64,000 nt of DNA from Ewingella sp049889095 (GCA_049889095.1 JBLJFK010000001.1), one strand, 5' to 3'; positions 15,668 to 24,828 are shown, numbered from the stretch's first letter. Made by a program: numbers and translations. The notes: a model not told the origin generated them from the letters alone.

Positions 15668-18142
15668 TTAATCATTGTCCATACGAGAACGCTGCTGCGC
15701 GGCGCGTGCGCGGTCGCGGGCTTCCAGCGCGAGGCGGATTTGGCGGCTGGTGTCTTGACCACCCAAACCGGCACCCGCCGAGATCTGATAACTGTGCGTG
15801 CTCCGGTCGATGTAACTGCGCCCGCCACCCACTGACACGGGGGCGTAGCCACCACCAAGCAGCCCCCCGGCAGGCGGACTGATTAGACCGGGATTATCCT
15901 GAGAAGGATCCGCAGAGTCGGCATTAGCCCCTGACCTTGACCGCTGATCGGCTTTATCCGCGTTCTTATCAATGTCCGCTGATTCATCCTTAATGATGCC
16001 GAGTTTTTCCAGCAGCCAGTCAACGCCCTGGCGAAGTTTGTTGAATGCCTGTAACGGCATGGTCAGCGCGTTTGCAATGGCCTGCCCGAACATCACACCC
16101 GCGTCCTTACAGTTGTTCAGCGTGTCCTGGGTGGATTTCACCGGCTCAATCAGGTCTTTGAACCATTGCCAGACCCTTTTTAACTTATCACCGAGCCAGT
16201 CAAAAACCGGCTGGAGAGGCGCAAACAATTCTTTTATCGGCGCAAAGGCAATGCCCAGACCTTCAATAACGCCTGCAAAGAAGGCGCTGATCGGCTCCCA
16301 GTATTTGCGGATAAGCAGCGCACCGGCGACAATCGCAACACCTACGGCCACAATCGGCCACGTGAGGCCACCGATCACCGTGGCAAGTGTGCCGCCCACC
16401 GTGCCAAGGAGGGTCCAGAGCATACTGGCAGCGGCAATGATCAGGTTGAGACCGCCAATAACCGGACCAGCAACTAAGCCGAAAATGCCAAGAGCACCAA
16501 TAACCAGCAGCGCACCCCCGGCAATCTTGCCGAGGGTGGTTGCCAGGGCTTTATTATTCACAATCCACTTATCCAGTTTGAGGACATAGCCGGTGGCGGT
16601 TTGAACCAGTTTGCGCAGTGATGAATCCTGCTGATCAAACAGGTCAGTACCCACCGCCTCATAGGCTGACTGAAACTCTTTAAAGTCACCGCCGAGGTTG
16701 TCCTGCATCACCGTCACCAGTTCCTCAGTTTTCCCGTCCGAGGTTTTAAGCGCCTGGCTGAGTTTATCCAGCTTGCCGGATGAGGCATCCCCCATCAGCA
16801 CCGCCGCTGCCGAACTGGCTTCCTCACCAAAGATGGCTTTCATGTACTGCGCACGCTGGGACGAACCGAGTTTGTTTTTCTCAAAACTCTTTTGCATTTC
16901 TTTCAGGATGGTGAACAGCGGGCGCATATTACCTTTGCGGTCTGCTGTTTTTACCCCGAGTTCGCCGAGCGCGGCACCGGCCGTGCCGGTGGGTGCCTGC
17001 AAGCGAGTGATCACAGCGCGAGCGCCGGTGCCGGCCATGGAGCCGGTAATTTTGGCGTCCGCCAGTGCCGCCGCCATCGCGGCGGTTTCTTCCACGCTGA
17101 TCCCGGCCTGCTTTGCCACCGGCGCGGCGTAGGTCATGGTGTCAGACAGCCCTTCAAAGGTGGCGGCGGATTTATTCATCGCCGTGGAAAGCACATCACC
17201 GATGTGTGCCACCGTGTCGTTTGTCATACCAAACGCGGATTTCACCCCCATCAGCAGGGTGGCGTTTTCCTCCATGGTGCGTTTGTTTGCCAGAGAAAGG
17301 CTCAAGATAGTCGGCGTCGCCGCCAGGATCCCGTCTTTGTCCGCGCCGGATTTCGCGACGATGATTTGTGCGGCGGCGGCATCATCGGCTGATGCAGCGG
17401 TATTGTCCCCGAGCTGACGCGCTTGGGTGCGTAATGCCAGCATGTCCGCCGAGTCTTTGGAAAGCCCCAGCGTTGCCTGGAGTTCAGAGTTTTTCAGGGC
17501 AAAGTCATAACCCGGCTTAAGCATGCCCGCCCCCGCCGCGGTTCCTGCTGCCGCAATACCCAGACCCGCAGCACCGGCGGCGGTAACGCTTCCGGCAAGT
17601 TGTTTGCCTGCCTGATAACGGCCCCTCACCGCATTCAGCCTGGCCTGCTGTGCGCTCACGCGCGCCAGAGATTCACGTTGACGGTTAAGTTGAGCCGTGG
17701 TTTCACTGATGGAGGTTCTCAGTCGGCGCTCAGACTCCGACAGATTGCGGGTACTGATACCGGCCTGAGACAGTTCGGTGCGTTGACGCTGCACGGATTG
17801 CCGCAGGCCGTTAAATTGGGTCTGCAACGTCGAGGCGGCGCGCCTGGCGGACTCCATTGCTTGCGCTTGTGCGCGGGTCGGGTTGGCCGTATTTCTAAAC
17901 TGGATCGCCAGCGCCTGCGCTTCCGCTTTGGCATCCTTGAGTTTCTGAGCCGTTACGGCGAGTTGCGCACTGGATTTTCTGAATCCGTCAATGCGCCCGG
18001 CCTGCCCGTTCAGATCTTTGAGCGCGGCCTGAGAACGGTGAATATCTGCAGACAGCGCTTTACTCGCCGCCTGGACGGCTTTGAACGGACGCGTAGCCTG
18101 GTCAACCGCCTTTAACAGCACCTCTAATTTTAAATTACTCAC
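15668..18142 (-). CDS. T: Tail tape measure protein gpT
   Basis: This 824-aa protein (P2 gpT about 815) sets tail length. The N-terminal 180 residues are a coiled-coil-forming stretch (LNGQAGRIDGFRKSSAQLAV, then repeated QL/LRQ heptads). A phage tail tape measure domain at about 230-500 includes MAAALADAKITGSMAGTGAR. Hydrophobic helices at about 540-640 may insert in the host membrane. It starts with GTG at 18142, and its first codons (GTGAGTAA) overlap the E' stop, which links its translation to the E/E' frameshift product. Confidence 0.94.
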   Translation of the reverse strand: MSNLKLEVLLKAVDQATRPFKAVQAASKALSADIHRSQAALKDLNGQAGRIDGFRKSSAQLAVTAQKLKDAKAEAQALAIQFRNTANPTRAQAQAMESARRAASTLQTQFNGLRQSVQRQRTELSQAGISTRNLSESERRLRTSISETTAQLNRQRESLARVSAQQARLNAVRGRYQAGKQLAGSVTAAGAAGLGIAAAGTAAGAGMLKPGYDFALKNSELQATLGLSKDSADMLALRTQARQLGDNTAASADDAAAAQIIVAKSGADKDGILAATPTILSLSLANKRTMEENATLLMGVKSAFGMTNDTVAHIGDVLSTAMNKSAATFEGLSDTMTYAAPVAKQAGISVEETAAMAAALADAKITGSMAGTGARAVITRLQAPTGTAGAALGELGVKTADRKGNMRPLFTILKEMQKSFEKNKLGSSQRAQYMKAIFGEEASSAAAVLMGDASSGKLDKLSQALKTSDGKTEELVTVMQDNLGGDFKEFQSAYEAVGTDLFDQQDSSLRKLVQTATGYVLKLDKWIVNNKALATTLGKIAGGALLVIGALGIFGLVAGPVIGGLNLIIAAASMLWTLLGTVGGTLATVIGGLTWPIVAVGVAIVAGALLIRKYWEPISAFFAGVIEGLGIAFAPIKELFAPLQPVFDWLGDKLKRVWQWFKDLIEPVKSTQDTLNNCKDAGVMFGQAIANALTMPLQAFNKLRQGVDWLLEKLGIIKDESADIDKNADKADQRSRSGANADSADPSQDNPGLISPPAGGLLGGGYAPVSVGGGRSYIDRSTHSYQISAGAGLGGQDTSRQIRLALEARDRARAAQQRSRMDND

Positions 18143-18577
18143 CGGTGGCCCCGCTGCGCGTTAAGGCTTTTTGACGCCAGCCACACAGCTCGGTCAGCGT
18201 CATGCCGTTCATTTCTGACGGAGGCCAGTGAAAAATCACCGCAATATCCGCCATCAGGTCATCAACGCCCAAAGAGGACGGAAGTTTTACTGTGCCGATT
18301 TCGGCGACAAAAAACCGACCACCTTGCCCGCCAGTGCAATCAGGTCCGGCAGGCTCAGGGTTTTACAGTCCTGGGTAGTCAACGCGGGCAGCGTGATGCG
18401 CGGCAGCACCACCGTCAGCGTATCCACATCGGCATTGGCCAGCGAGGCAAGGCCGATGCCGCGCAGGTGTCCGGCGTTGGGCTTGATGACCTCGACCTGC
18501 TCGATCAGCTGGTCGCCGCGCTTGATAGGTTCATCCAAAATCACGATGTTGTCGTTTACGGCTGGGGTATTTTTCAC
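18135..18577 (-). CDS. E': gpE+E' tail assembly chaperone, product of -1 frameshifting
   Basis: The extended chaperone reads gpE up to the slippery TTTTTTG, shifts -1 and continues FVAEIGTVKLPSSLGVDDLM to a TAA at 18137-18135. The E'-specific part (MADIAVIFHWPPSEMNGMTL, then a LCGWRQKAL segment) matches the P2 E' extension. As with lambda gpG/gpGT, the two forms assist tail tube polymerisation around the tape measure. The entry spans the fused product; the -1 frame begins at about 18308. Confidence 0.88.
18287..18577 (-). CDS. E: Tail assembly chaperone gpE
   Basis: The 96-aa protein (P2 gpE 91 aa) begins MKNTPAVNDNIVILDEPIKR. It is the short form made when ribosomes do not shift at the TTTTTTG near its 3' end. 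It lies between tape measure T and tail tube FII, as expected. Confidence 0.92.
   Translation of the reverse strand: MKNTPAVNDNIVILDEPIKRGDQLIEQVEVIKPNAGHLRGIGLASLANADVDTLTVVLPRITLPALTTQDCKTLSLPDLIALAGKVVGFLSPKSAQ
18308..18314 (-). other. Programmed -1 ribosomal frameshift site (T6G)
   Basis: On the minus strand the sequence is TTTTTTG in the frame GGT TTT TTG of gpE, the same slippery heptamer described for P2 E/E'. The -1 frame is open from there to the start of T. Confidence 0.85.
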
Positions 18578-18645
18578 GGTTGCTAGTCTCTTTATTGTGC
18601 TGGAAAGGGTCGGCAGCGGGACACGATGCCGACAGTTATGTCGGG

Positions 18646-19158
18646 TTACACCAGGCCGATGGCTTTGCGGTGCTGCTCAAGGCGGTCAACGCCGTTGACG
18701 ATCTCGACCATGTTGACGACGTCGACTTCGATCAGGTCTTTGCCGTCAATGGTCAGTTTGAAATAGGTGCATTGCGTGGACACTTTGGTTTCCGTGTCTT
18801 CGCCCTGTTTGTACTCACCAAAATCAAACTCTTTGTGCCGCCCGCGCATCTGTACCTCGACGGCGGAGACGTCGCCGGTGTCGTCACGCTGGAACGAACC
18901 GGCAAAGCGCAGCGGAATGTCCGAGGTGCTGCCCCACTGTTGCAGCACCAGTTCATCCAGACCGCCAATGGTCCATTCCAGCGCCAGCGCGTCGTCGTCC
19001 AGCCCGAAATCAATCGCGGCCGCGCCGTTCATGCCGCCGCCGCGATAGTTCTCCAGCTTGCGGGTCAGCTTGGGCAGGGTCAGCGAGGACACCACGCCCA
19101 GATAGCTGTTGCCGTCGTTGAACAGGTTGAGGTATTTCAGTTTTTTAGGCAGAGCCAT
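18646..19158 (-). CDS. FII: Major tail tube protein gpFII
   Basis: The 170-aa protein starts MALPKKLKYLNLFNDGNSYL, a hallmark of the P2 FII tail tube family (172 aa in P2). It polymerises into the rigid inner tube under the contractile sheath gpFI. It is 9 nt downstream of FI in the same operon. No anomaly seen. Confidence 0.95.
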   Translation of the reverse strand: MALPKKLKYLNLFNDGNSYLGVVSSLTLPKLTRKLENYRGGGMNGAAAIDFGLDDDALALEWTIGGLDELVLQQWGSTSDIPLRFAGSFQRDDTGDVSAVEVQMRGRHKEFDFGEYKQGEDTETKVSTQCTYFKLTIDGKDLIEVDVVNMVEIVNGVDRLEQHRKAIGLV

Positions 19159-19167
19159 GAGGGTTCC

Positions 19168-20337
19168 TTAGCCGTTAATGGCCGTGGCGAACGTCGCCAG
19201 ATATTTATCAGTGATGCGCTGGCGCAGGGTCAGATCTTCCAGCGGCGGGACCGGCGTAAAGTCGTAATCCACGAACAGCTTACCGGCCTTGAGGGTGTCG
19301 ACGGTGTTGGCGTCGGTGTCATACCAACAACTGCCGTCAATGAGGTAGCCCGCCGATTTCATTTCGCGGAATTTGGCGTTGATGCCTGCGATCATGTCGC
19401 GGATAAGCGTCGGGGTCATGGGCCGGTCCACCGCCCACAGGTGCGCCTCGGCCAGGGTGTCCGCCAATACCTGCGCGGTGCGGGTGTAGTTCTCGAAGGC
19501 AAACAGCGGATCGTCAGTACAGGTGCGGTTACCCCAGAACTTAAAGCCTTCTTTGCGAATGAGCGTGGTCACGCCGGCCTCGTTGAGCAGGTCCGCGTCG
19601 GTGCCGGTGGTCTGCAAATCCCAGTAGACGCTGGCAGACAGGCCGGTGACGCCGTTGACGCCGACGTTGGACAGGGTTTTATGCCAGCCGGTGTCGTTAT
19701 CAATTTTGGCGCGCAGGCCCAGCGCGTAGGCGGTGGCCGCAGCGGTGTCGCTGGCGCTGGTTACGCTGTTCCACGCCACAAAGTCAGGCCAGATCAGCAT
19801 CAGTTCACGCTGGCTGAAATTCTCGCGATATTTGAGGACGTCAGGCACGGTTTTACAGCCGTAGGCGCTGATGTAACCAAAAGCGCGCAGCTGCTGGCAG
19901 ATAGCCGCCAGCGCCGTCGCCACGGCCAGGTTATCTAACCCAGGCACGCCGAGGATGCGCGGTTTTACGCCCAGCTCGGCCTGCGCGCCTAACAGCGCTT
20001 TCATGCCGGTATACATGCCGGTGGCGTCGGTGCCGCCGATGAGGTTGGTGGTCGTGGCGGCGTCGTCTTCACCTTCTTTAACGCGCACCACCACCACAAC
20101 CGGCTTCGACTGATTGGCAATCGCCAGCAGTGACGCGGACAGCGTGCCTTGCTTGCCCGCCTTGCCTGCGGCGGTCAACACGTTAGTGATTAAAACCGGC
20201 GTGTCGAGGGGGAAGACTGTCGGATCAGCATCTTCGGCGGTGCAGACCATGCCGATGATCGCCGTTGAAACGGTGGAAATGACGCGGGTGCCGTCGTTGA
20301 TTTCGACAACCCGGACGCCGTGGTGGTAATCAGCCAT
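19168..20337 (-). CDS. FI: Contractile tail sheath protein gpFI
   Basis: The 389-aa sheath protein (P2 FI 396 aa) begins MADYHHGVRVVEINDGTRVI, the canonical N-terminus of this family, and includes the WPDFVAWNS and GFKFWGNRTC motifs. The sheath contracts to drive the tube through the envelope. It is the first gene of the FI-FII-E-T-U-D-ogr late operon; a candidate Ogr site lies about 70-90 bp upstream. Confidence 0.95.
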   Translation of the reverse strand: MADYHHGVRVVEINDGTRVISTVSTAIIGMVCTAEDADPTVFPLDTPVLITNVLTAAGKAGKQGTLSASLLAIANQSKPVVVVVRVKEGEDDAATTTNLIGGTDATGMYTGMKALLGAQAELGVKPRILGVPGLDNLAVATALAAICQQLRAFGYISAYGCKTVPDVLKYRENFSQRELMLIWPDFVAWNSVTSASDTAAATAYALGLRAKIDNDTGWHKTLSNVGVNGVTGLSASVYWDLQTTGTDADLLNEAGVTTLIRKEGFKFWGNRTCTDDPLFAFENYTRTAQVLADTLAEAHLWAVDRPMTPTLIRDMIAGINAKFREMKSAGYLIDGSCWYDTDANTVDTLKAGKLFVDYDFTPVPPLEDLTLRQRITDKYLATFATAING

Positions 20338-20407
20338 GTTGTTCTCTCGATGATAAGTGAGGCGTCAATCATCGCGCGTTGTGAGAGAGCAGGCACGGCG
20401 GGGAGGG

Positions 20408-20425
20408 TGTGGGAGGGATAGCACA
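20408..20425. promoter_or_regulatory. Candidate Ogr site of the FI late promoter (TGT-N12-ACA)
   Basis: TGT GGGAGGGATAGC ACA is an exact match to the late-activator dyad described for P2/186. It is centred near 20416, so a start site 55 bp downstream would fall at about 20361, 24 bp before the FI start codon. Confidence 0.6.
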
Positions 20426-20468
20426 ACGGAGCTGCAGCACCGGCGGCATTGACGGTGTTCGATACCAA

Positions 20469-20491
20469 CAAAAAAGCCCCTTGCGGGGCTG
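20469..20491 (-). terminator. Terminator of the V-to-Tfa late operon
   Basis: On the minus strand AGCCCCGCAAGGGGCT is followed by TTTTTTG. It lies directly after the tail fibre assembly gene stop codon at 20495 and before the FI promoter. Confidence 0.8.
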
Positions 20492-20494
20492 GGG

Positions 20495-21091
20495 TCAGGC
20501 GGGGGGTTTGGGCCAGCTAATCGCGGGGGCGAGTCGGGTATCGACACGGCTTAACAGCACCGTATATTTTTCCCAGTCAGACAGCGTTATCGCCTCGGCC
20601 TCGGTGGCCATCTGGTACTTAACCGCCGTGCTGAGCGGGGAAATAATGCGTTCCGCCTCTGACTGCAAGCGGCGTTTTTCATTTTCTGCCACCGTCACCG
20701 CAGCGGCCTCCTGCGCAACGCTGTCCGTGACCCATCGTTCTCCGTCCCATTGATCAAACGGGCTGGCCGGTTTCACAACGGTTGTCCCTTCAGGATAATG
20801 GCCCAGTGCCATGACCGCCTGAGATTTGCCATTCTCGGTGCTATAAACCGTTTCACCACGATGGTCGACAACGTACTCCCAGCCTGAGGCATCAGCCTTT
20901 CGGCAAAGGGCAAACCCCGGCTTGCGCTCACCCGGTGCATCTGTGCAGGCGTTAGCCGGGACACCCACACCAACGGGCAAAAGCTCAACCGATGAGGAGA
21001 GATACTCATGGGTCACGCTATCGTAGTTAAATACCGTGATATCACCCGCCACAGTAGCAATCTGCGCTTTGTTTAAAACAGCCTGAACCAT
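20495..21091 (-). CDS. Tail fibre assembly protein (Tfa/gpG type)
   Basis: The 198-aa protein belongs to the phage tail fibre assembly chaperone family: WEYVVDHRGETVYSTENGKS, then PASPFDQWDGERWV, then a charged helix with AAVTVAENEKRR. It helps fold and trimerise the C-terminus of the tail fibre encoded just upstream; the frames abut (21091). The N-terminal part (VFNYDSVTHEYLSSSVELLP) resembles fibre-tip modules and is the most variable part of such genes. Confidence 0.88.
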   Translation of the reverse strand: MVQAVLNKAQIATVAGDITVFNYDSVTHEYLSSSVELLPVGVGVPANACTDAPGERKPGFALCRKADASGWEYVVDHRGETVYSTENGKSQAVMALGHYPEGTTVVKPASPFDQWDGERWVTDSVAQEAAAVTVAENEKRRLQSEAERIISPLSTAVKYQMATEAEAITLSDWEKYTVLLSRVDTRLAPAISWPKPPA

Positions 21092-22179
21092 TATGCCGCC
21101 CTCACAATATAGTTAAATGCGATGTTACAAGGTGCCGTTTCATTCTGGCCCTCTTCGGAGATGTAAAGGCCATCGCTCCCGGCAGTCGCGTAATAAAGTG
21201 AGTCAGTGGATTGTCGAGACCCTTCATAAACGGCCGGTGTATGGGGACCCGTGCCATTACCAAACAAAAAAGCATGGGTATGCTTCCTCATTTTATCCGT
21301 GGCGTAGGACAACACTGCGCGCCCGCTATCCAGCCCCCGACCATCATCCCAGCCACGAATAAACACGCCCCGCAAATCAGGTAAATTACCGGACGGAAAT
21401 ACCGCCGCAAGCACTGAGTATTTCGTTTTATCAAACGTGGCACCGTTGCATTTCAGCCAACCGGCTGGCGCGGTTGCCAGCGGCCAGGGTACGGGTACCC
21501 CAACGGGCAGCGCAGCATCTGCCAGTGGTGACAGCGCTGTTTGAACAAATGCGGTCGAGGCAATCTGCGTTGAGCTAGCTCCCTTCACCGCCGTCGGCGC
21601 GGTCGGCGTGCCGGTAAGTGCCGGACTGACCTTGGGCGCATATTGGCTATGAGGATTTGCAGCGCCAAGATGTTTAGCCATCAGGTCATCTGCATAGGTT
21701 TTCACCTCAATCGCCTTGTCATCCACGTACTGGCGCGTGGCCAGCACCACCGACGGGTCGATTTTTAGCGTCACCGCGTCGGTGCTGTTGATGATTAAAA
21801 TCATGCGCACGGTCTGCGTGCGGCCGCTGCCCTCGGCCAGCATCGGCTTATAGGTTTCCGGACAGTTCGCCACGGCAATCAGCGTGTTGTCGCTGTCGTA
21901 CAGGCCAATTTCGCGGATCCAAAATCCGCCCTCGTTTTCGGGAATGATTTGTTCGGCAATGATCTGACTGCTGTTGGCAGCGTCCACGCTCAGCCCGTTG
22001 AGCACGGCGCGGCGCTTTTCGTTCACCAGCGCGGTCTGCGTACCGGTCGGGGTAGGCAGCGTGCCGCCGCCGTCGCCGACGCCCATCTGCGTTATCTGGA
22101 CCTTGGTCCCCAGCGCAGCGGCGTTCGAAAGCGCAGCGGCTCCCTGATGGGTCAGCAGGGCGAAGAATTTTGCGGTCAT
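21091..22179 (-). CDS. H: Tail fibre protein (gpH type, short form)
   Basis: This host-recognition fibre is 362 aa, much shorter than P2 gpH (669 aa). Residues 1-150 form the conserved baseplate-attachment domain (MTAKFFALLTHQGAAALSNA, TQMGVGDGGG). After a short linker comes a collar domain (PVPWPLATAPAGWLKCNG, GVFIRGWDDGRGLDSGR) that ends in the receptor-binding tip (CNIAFNYIVRAA). The length difference reflects fewer shaft repeats rather than an obvious truncation, because both ends are present. It overlaps gpI by 4 nt. Confidence 0.9.
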   Translation of the reverse strand: MTAKFFALLTHQGAAALSNAAALGTKVQITQMGVGDGGGTLPTPTGTQTALVNEKRRAVLNGLSVDAANSSQIIAEQIIPENEGGFWIREIGLYDSDNTLIAVANCPETYKPMLAEGSGRTQTVRMILIINSTDAVTLKIDPSVVLATRQYVDDKAIEVKTYADDLMAKHLGAANPHSQYAPKVSPALTGTPTAPTAVKGASSTQIASTAFVQTALSPLADAALPVGVPVPWPLATAPAGWLKCNGATFDKTKYSVLAAVFPSGNLPDLRGVFIRGWDDGRGLDSGRAVLSYATDKMRKHTHAFLFGNGTGPHTPAVYEGSRQSTDSLYYATAGSDGLYISEEGQNETAPCNIAFNYIVRAA

Positions 22180-22784
22180 GCGTTTATTCTCACTGTGTCG
22201 ATGATGTGAATGGCCGCGCCGGTATAGCCCGGCCCGGAGACGGTGATGATTTCAGGGGTGTAGGGGTAAACGGTCAGCAGGTCGCCGCCGTAGCTCGCCA
22301 CGGCAACCGGCACCCCGCCGCTGACGTCGAGGTTGATGGACAAGCCAATCAGGTGGCGGCTGCACGGCTTCGCGTCGTCTATTAGCCGCTCCAGCTCCTG
22401 ATACATTTCATCCGTGATGCCGGTGTCCAGCACGCCGACATCAAGGCGAAAGGTGCCGGGTGTCTCGTTGGTTTTCCACCACTCGATAACCTTGATGAGG
22501 TAGCCGAGCGGCTCGACCACGCGGCGCAGTGAACCGAGGGTGCCCTTGTGGCGGTGAACAAAGTACGCGGCCCGCACCACTGACCGTTTTGTAGCTTCGG
22601 GCCAGCTTTCATCCCAGCGGTCCACCGACCACGCCCACGCCAGATAGGGCAGCAGCGAAAGCGGGCAGGTGTCAGCGTTCCACAACTTGCGCAGCGGCAC
22701 CGGCAGCGCCTCAATCTCTGCGCAGGCTTTGGCGGCGGCAACTTCCAGCGGTGACGACCCCACCGGCAGCAGCCGGCTACTCAT
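22176..22784 (-). CDS. I: Baseplate protein gpI
   Basis: The 202-aa protein begins MSSRLLPVGSSPLEVAAAKA and has the P2 gpI signature LSLLPYLAWAWSVDRWDESW. It is a baseplate wedge component that links gpJ to the fibre. It overlaps J by 8 nt and H by 4 nt in the V-W-J-I-H operon. Confidence 0.95.
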   Translation of the reverse strand: MSSRLLPVGSSPLEVAAAKACAEIEALPVPLRKLWNADTCPLSLLPYLAWAWSVDRWDESWPEATKRSVVRAAYFVHRHKGTLGSLRRVVEPLGYLIKVIEWWKTNETPGTFRLDVGVLDTGITDEMYQELERLIDDAKPCSRHLIGLSINLDVSGGVPVAVASYGGDLLTVYPYTPEIITVSGPGYTGAAIHIIDTVRINA

Positions 22785-23685
22785 CCGAACCCCCGACCGT
22801 TATCTGATAGCCGGTGCAGAAGGCGGCCTGCGTTTTGTCCAGCACCACGTCGGCAAGGGGTGAGGCCAGCTCAACCCGCTGCACCCCTTCAACGTGCAGC
22901 GCGGCATAAATAGCTGACTGGCGAATGTCACGACCTAGCCGGTTTTGTGCGCTGACGTAGGCGGCGAGCTTTGCCTCAGCGGCGGCGCGAATGGGTTCCG
23001 CTTCCGGCCCCGGATACAGGTACAGCACGGCGTTAATGGCGTAATCCACGATGGAGGCGGACTGGACCGTGACGCGGTCAGCCACCGGGCGCACGTCCTC
23101 ATCGTTCAGCGCGGCGTCCACCCTCGCCAGCAGGTCGGCGCTGGCCTCGCCGTTATTCTCACGCGACAGCACGGTAATGGTGACGTTGGCCGGTGAGGGG
23201 CTGATCGCCGACGCGTCGGCCACGCGCCCGTCTGCGCTGCGCGCATGGTACTCATATGCGCCGGTTGGCCCCGCCACGCTCAGCCCTTCAAACGCCTGCG
23301 GGATGCGGCGGCGGTAGTCGCTGTCTGACTCCATCACCGCCGATACCGGCGGGATAGCAGAGGTATCCGCCTCGACCATAACCAGACGCGGCACGTTAAG
23401 GTTTGCGCCGAGCTGGTCGAGGTCAGCGCCCACGGCATAAGCCACCATCACCGCCTGCGCGGCTTCGTTCACCCGCTGGCGTAAGATCACTTCGCGGTAG
23501 GTGTTTTCCTGCAGCAGCTTCACGATGGGTTCAGATTCGAGCGTCAGCGTGCGGGCGACAGCGGCCTGCTGCTCTGGCGGGAAAAGTGAGATCAGCGTGG
23601 CTTTGCGCTCGGTTAGCAGGGTTTCGTAATCCAGTTCTTCCACCACGCCCGGCGCGGGTAACTGGCTGAGGTCAATCGTTGCCAT
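22777..23685 (-). CDS. J: Baseplate wedge protein gpJ
   Basis: The 302-aa protein begins MATIDLSQLPAPGVVEELDY and contains DYRRRIPQAFEGLSVAGPTG, a family hallmark of gpJ / T4 gp6-like baseplate proteins. It lies between W and I as in P2. No defects seen. Confidence 0.95.
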   Translation of the reverse strand: MATIDLSQLPAPGVVEELDYETLLTERKATLISLFPPEQQAAVARTLTLESEPIVKLLQENTYREVILRQRVNEAAQAVMVAYAVGADLDQLGANLNVPRLVMVEADTSAIPPVSAVMESDSDYRRRIPQAFEGLSVAGPTGAYEYHARSADGRVADASAISPSPANVTITVLSRENNGEASADLLARVDAALNDEDVRPVADRVTVQSASIVDYAINAVLYLYPGPEAEPIRAAAEAKLAAYVSAQNRLGRDIRQSAIYAALHVEGVQRVELASPLADVVLDKTQAAFCTGYQITVGGSDE

Positions 23686-23689
23686 AGGG

Positions 23690-24040
23690 TTAGCTCACAG
23701 GAACGGTAAGGGAAACATCATCCGACGTGTCGCTGCGGGTGCCGGTGATATCAACCACCATTTTTCCGTCAGCCGTCGTCTCGAAGGTGATGCCGGTCAG
23801 TTTTACGCGCGGTTCCCACTTGAGGATCGCGCCATAGCACGCGGCCATAATTTGCAGGCGCAGCGCGGCGTTCTGCGGGCGGTCAAGCAGCTCAGACAGC
23901 AGCGAACCGTAATCACGGCGCATGACGCGACTGCCGACCGGCGTCGCCAGAATGTCAGCGATAGACTGCTGAATATGGTCGAGGTCTTCGACGCTGCGCC
24001 CATTGCCACGGCTCATGCCGATGTATTTAGCGCTTGCCAT
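23690..24040 (-). CDS. W: Baseplate protein gpW
   Basis: The 116-aa protein (P2 gpW 115 aa) is related to T4 gp25 and lysozyme-like baseplate wedge proteins. It has DLDHIQQSIADILATPVGSR and VMRRDYGSLLSELLD. The ATG at 24040 (MASAKYIGMSRGNGRS) matches the P2 N-terminus; the frame open to 24121 does not. Its start overlaps the small membrane gene upstream. Confidence 0.93.
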   Translation of the reverse strand: MASAKYIGMSRGNGRSVEDLDHIQQSIADILATPVGSRVMRRDYGSLLSELLDRPQNAALRLQIMAACYGAILKWEPRVKLTGITFETTADGKMVVDITGTRSDTSDDVSLTVPVS

Positions 24041-24158
24041 CGGTATACAGGCAGTAGAGGCCAATACCCGCGACCAGCCACCAACCATGAACGCCTTTAG
24101 CCAGCATGACGCCCGAAACACAGGCGGTGAAAATGGTCAGGAACATTTTTAAACTCAT
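24027..24158 (-). CDS. 43-aa membrane protein between V and W
   Basis: The frame reads MSLKMFLTIFTACVSGVMLA, then KGVHGWWLVAGIGLYCLYTD, then GKR. It has two hydrophobic stretches, a GGAG-type ribosome-binding site (AAGGAGTAATCAG) and a 14-nt overlap with W, which suggests translational coupling. Basic P2 has no gene here. The function is unknown; an auxiliary holin-like or superinfection role cannot be distinguished. Confidence 0.6.
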   Translation of the reverse strand: MSLKMFLTIFTACVSGVMLAKGVHGWWLVAGIGLYCLYTDGKR

Positions 24159-24178
24159 CTGATTACTCCTTATTAACA

Positions 24179-24820
24179 TTATGATGGCGTGGAGGTATTG
24201 CCGCCGCCGGTCTGCACGCCGCCGTGCTTATGGGCATGCAGCACGACGCCGTTGGAGGTGATGCTGCCGCCCGAATGCGTGAGGGAGCCGGTCATGACAC
24301 CGCCTTTCTTAATGTCGATGGTTGAGGTGGTCAGTTTGTTGGTGCACACCACCTCCGGGGCGTCGAGCGTGATGCGGGTGGTGGCTACGCAGGTGATCAG
24401 CGGCGACGTCACCGCCACTTTTTCAGAGGCGTTGACCGTGGCGGACTTAATGCCGGTCGCCAGCAGCGCGCCGGTGTCCGGCTCGTACTCGATCACCGCA
24501 CCGTCCGGGAAAGCGATATGCACCGCGTCAGCCGAGGCGGACGGCGCAGGGAAGTCGTCAGAGAAAACGCCTGGCAGCACAAAGGCGGTATCCAGTTCGC
24601 CGCCGAGGGACAGCAACAAAACCTGCTCACCCACGGAGGGCGACCACCAGACACGCGCGCGGCCAGCGCGGGCCGTAAGCCAGTGCAGCCAGTCGGTTTT
24701 ATTACCGGCGGTATCGACGCGGCAGGTGCCTTCGACTAAGTCCACCTCGGCAACGGTGCCAATGCGGATCAGATTGCGCAGCAGGCGCAGGACGTCGTTT
24801 TGATTGGGGGATGTATTCAT
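24179..24820 (-). CDS. V: Baseplate spike gpV
   Basis: The 213-aa spike (P2 gpV 211 aa) starts MNTSPNQNDVLRLLRNLIRI. It has an OB-fold with WSPSVGEQVLLLSLGGELDT, a beta-helix, and the C-terminal HAHKHGGVQTGGG whose His residues bind iron at the membrane-piercing apex. It is the first gene of the V-W-J-I-H-Tfa operon. No strong ribosome-binding site precedes the ATG. Confidence 0.94.
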   Translation of the reverse strand: MNTSPNQNDVLRLLRNLIRIGTVAEVDLVEGTCRVDTAGNKTDWLHWLTARAGRARVWWSPSVGEQVLLLSLGGELDTAFVLPGVFSDDFPAPSASADAVHIAFPDGAVIEYEPDTGALLATGIKSATVNASEKVAVTSPLITCVATTRITLDAPEVVCTNKLTTSTIDIKKGGVMTGSLTHSGGSITSNGVVLHAHKHGGVQTGGGNTSTPS

Positions 24821-24828
24821 GTAAAGAA

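Noticed and set aside
18580..19938. Long plus-strand frame (452 codons) across FII and FI
   Set aside because: It is a shadow of the GC-rich tail tube and sheath genes, with no ribosome-binding site and no family features.
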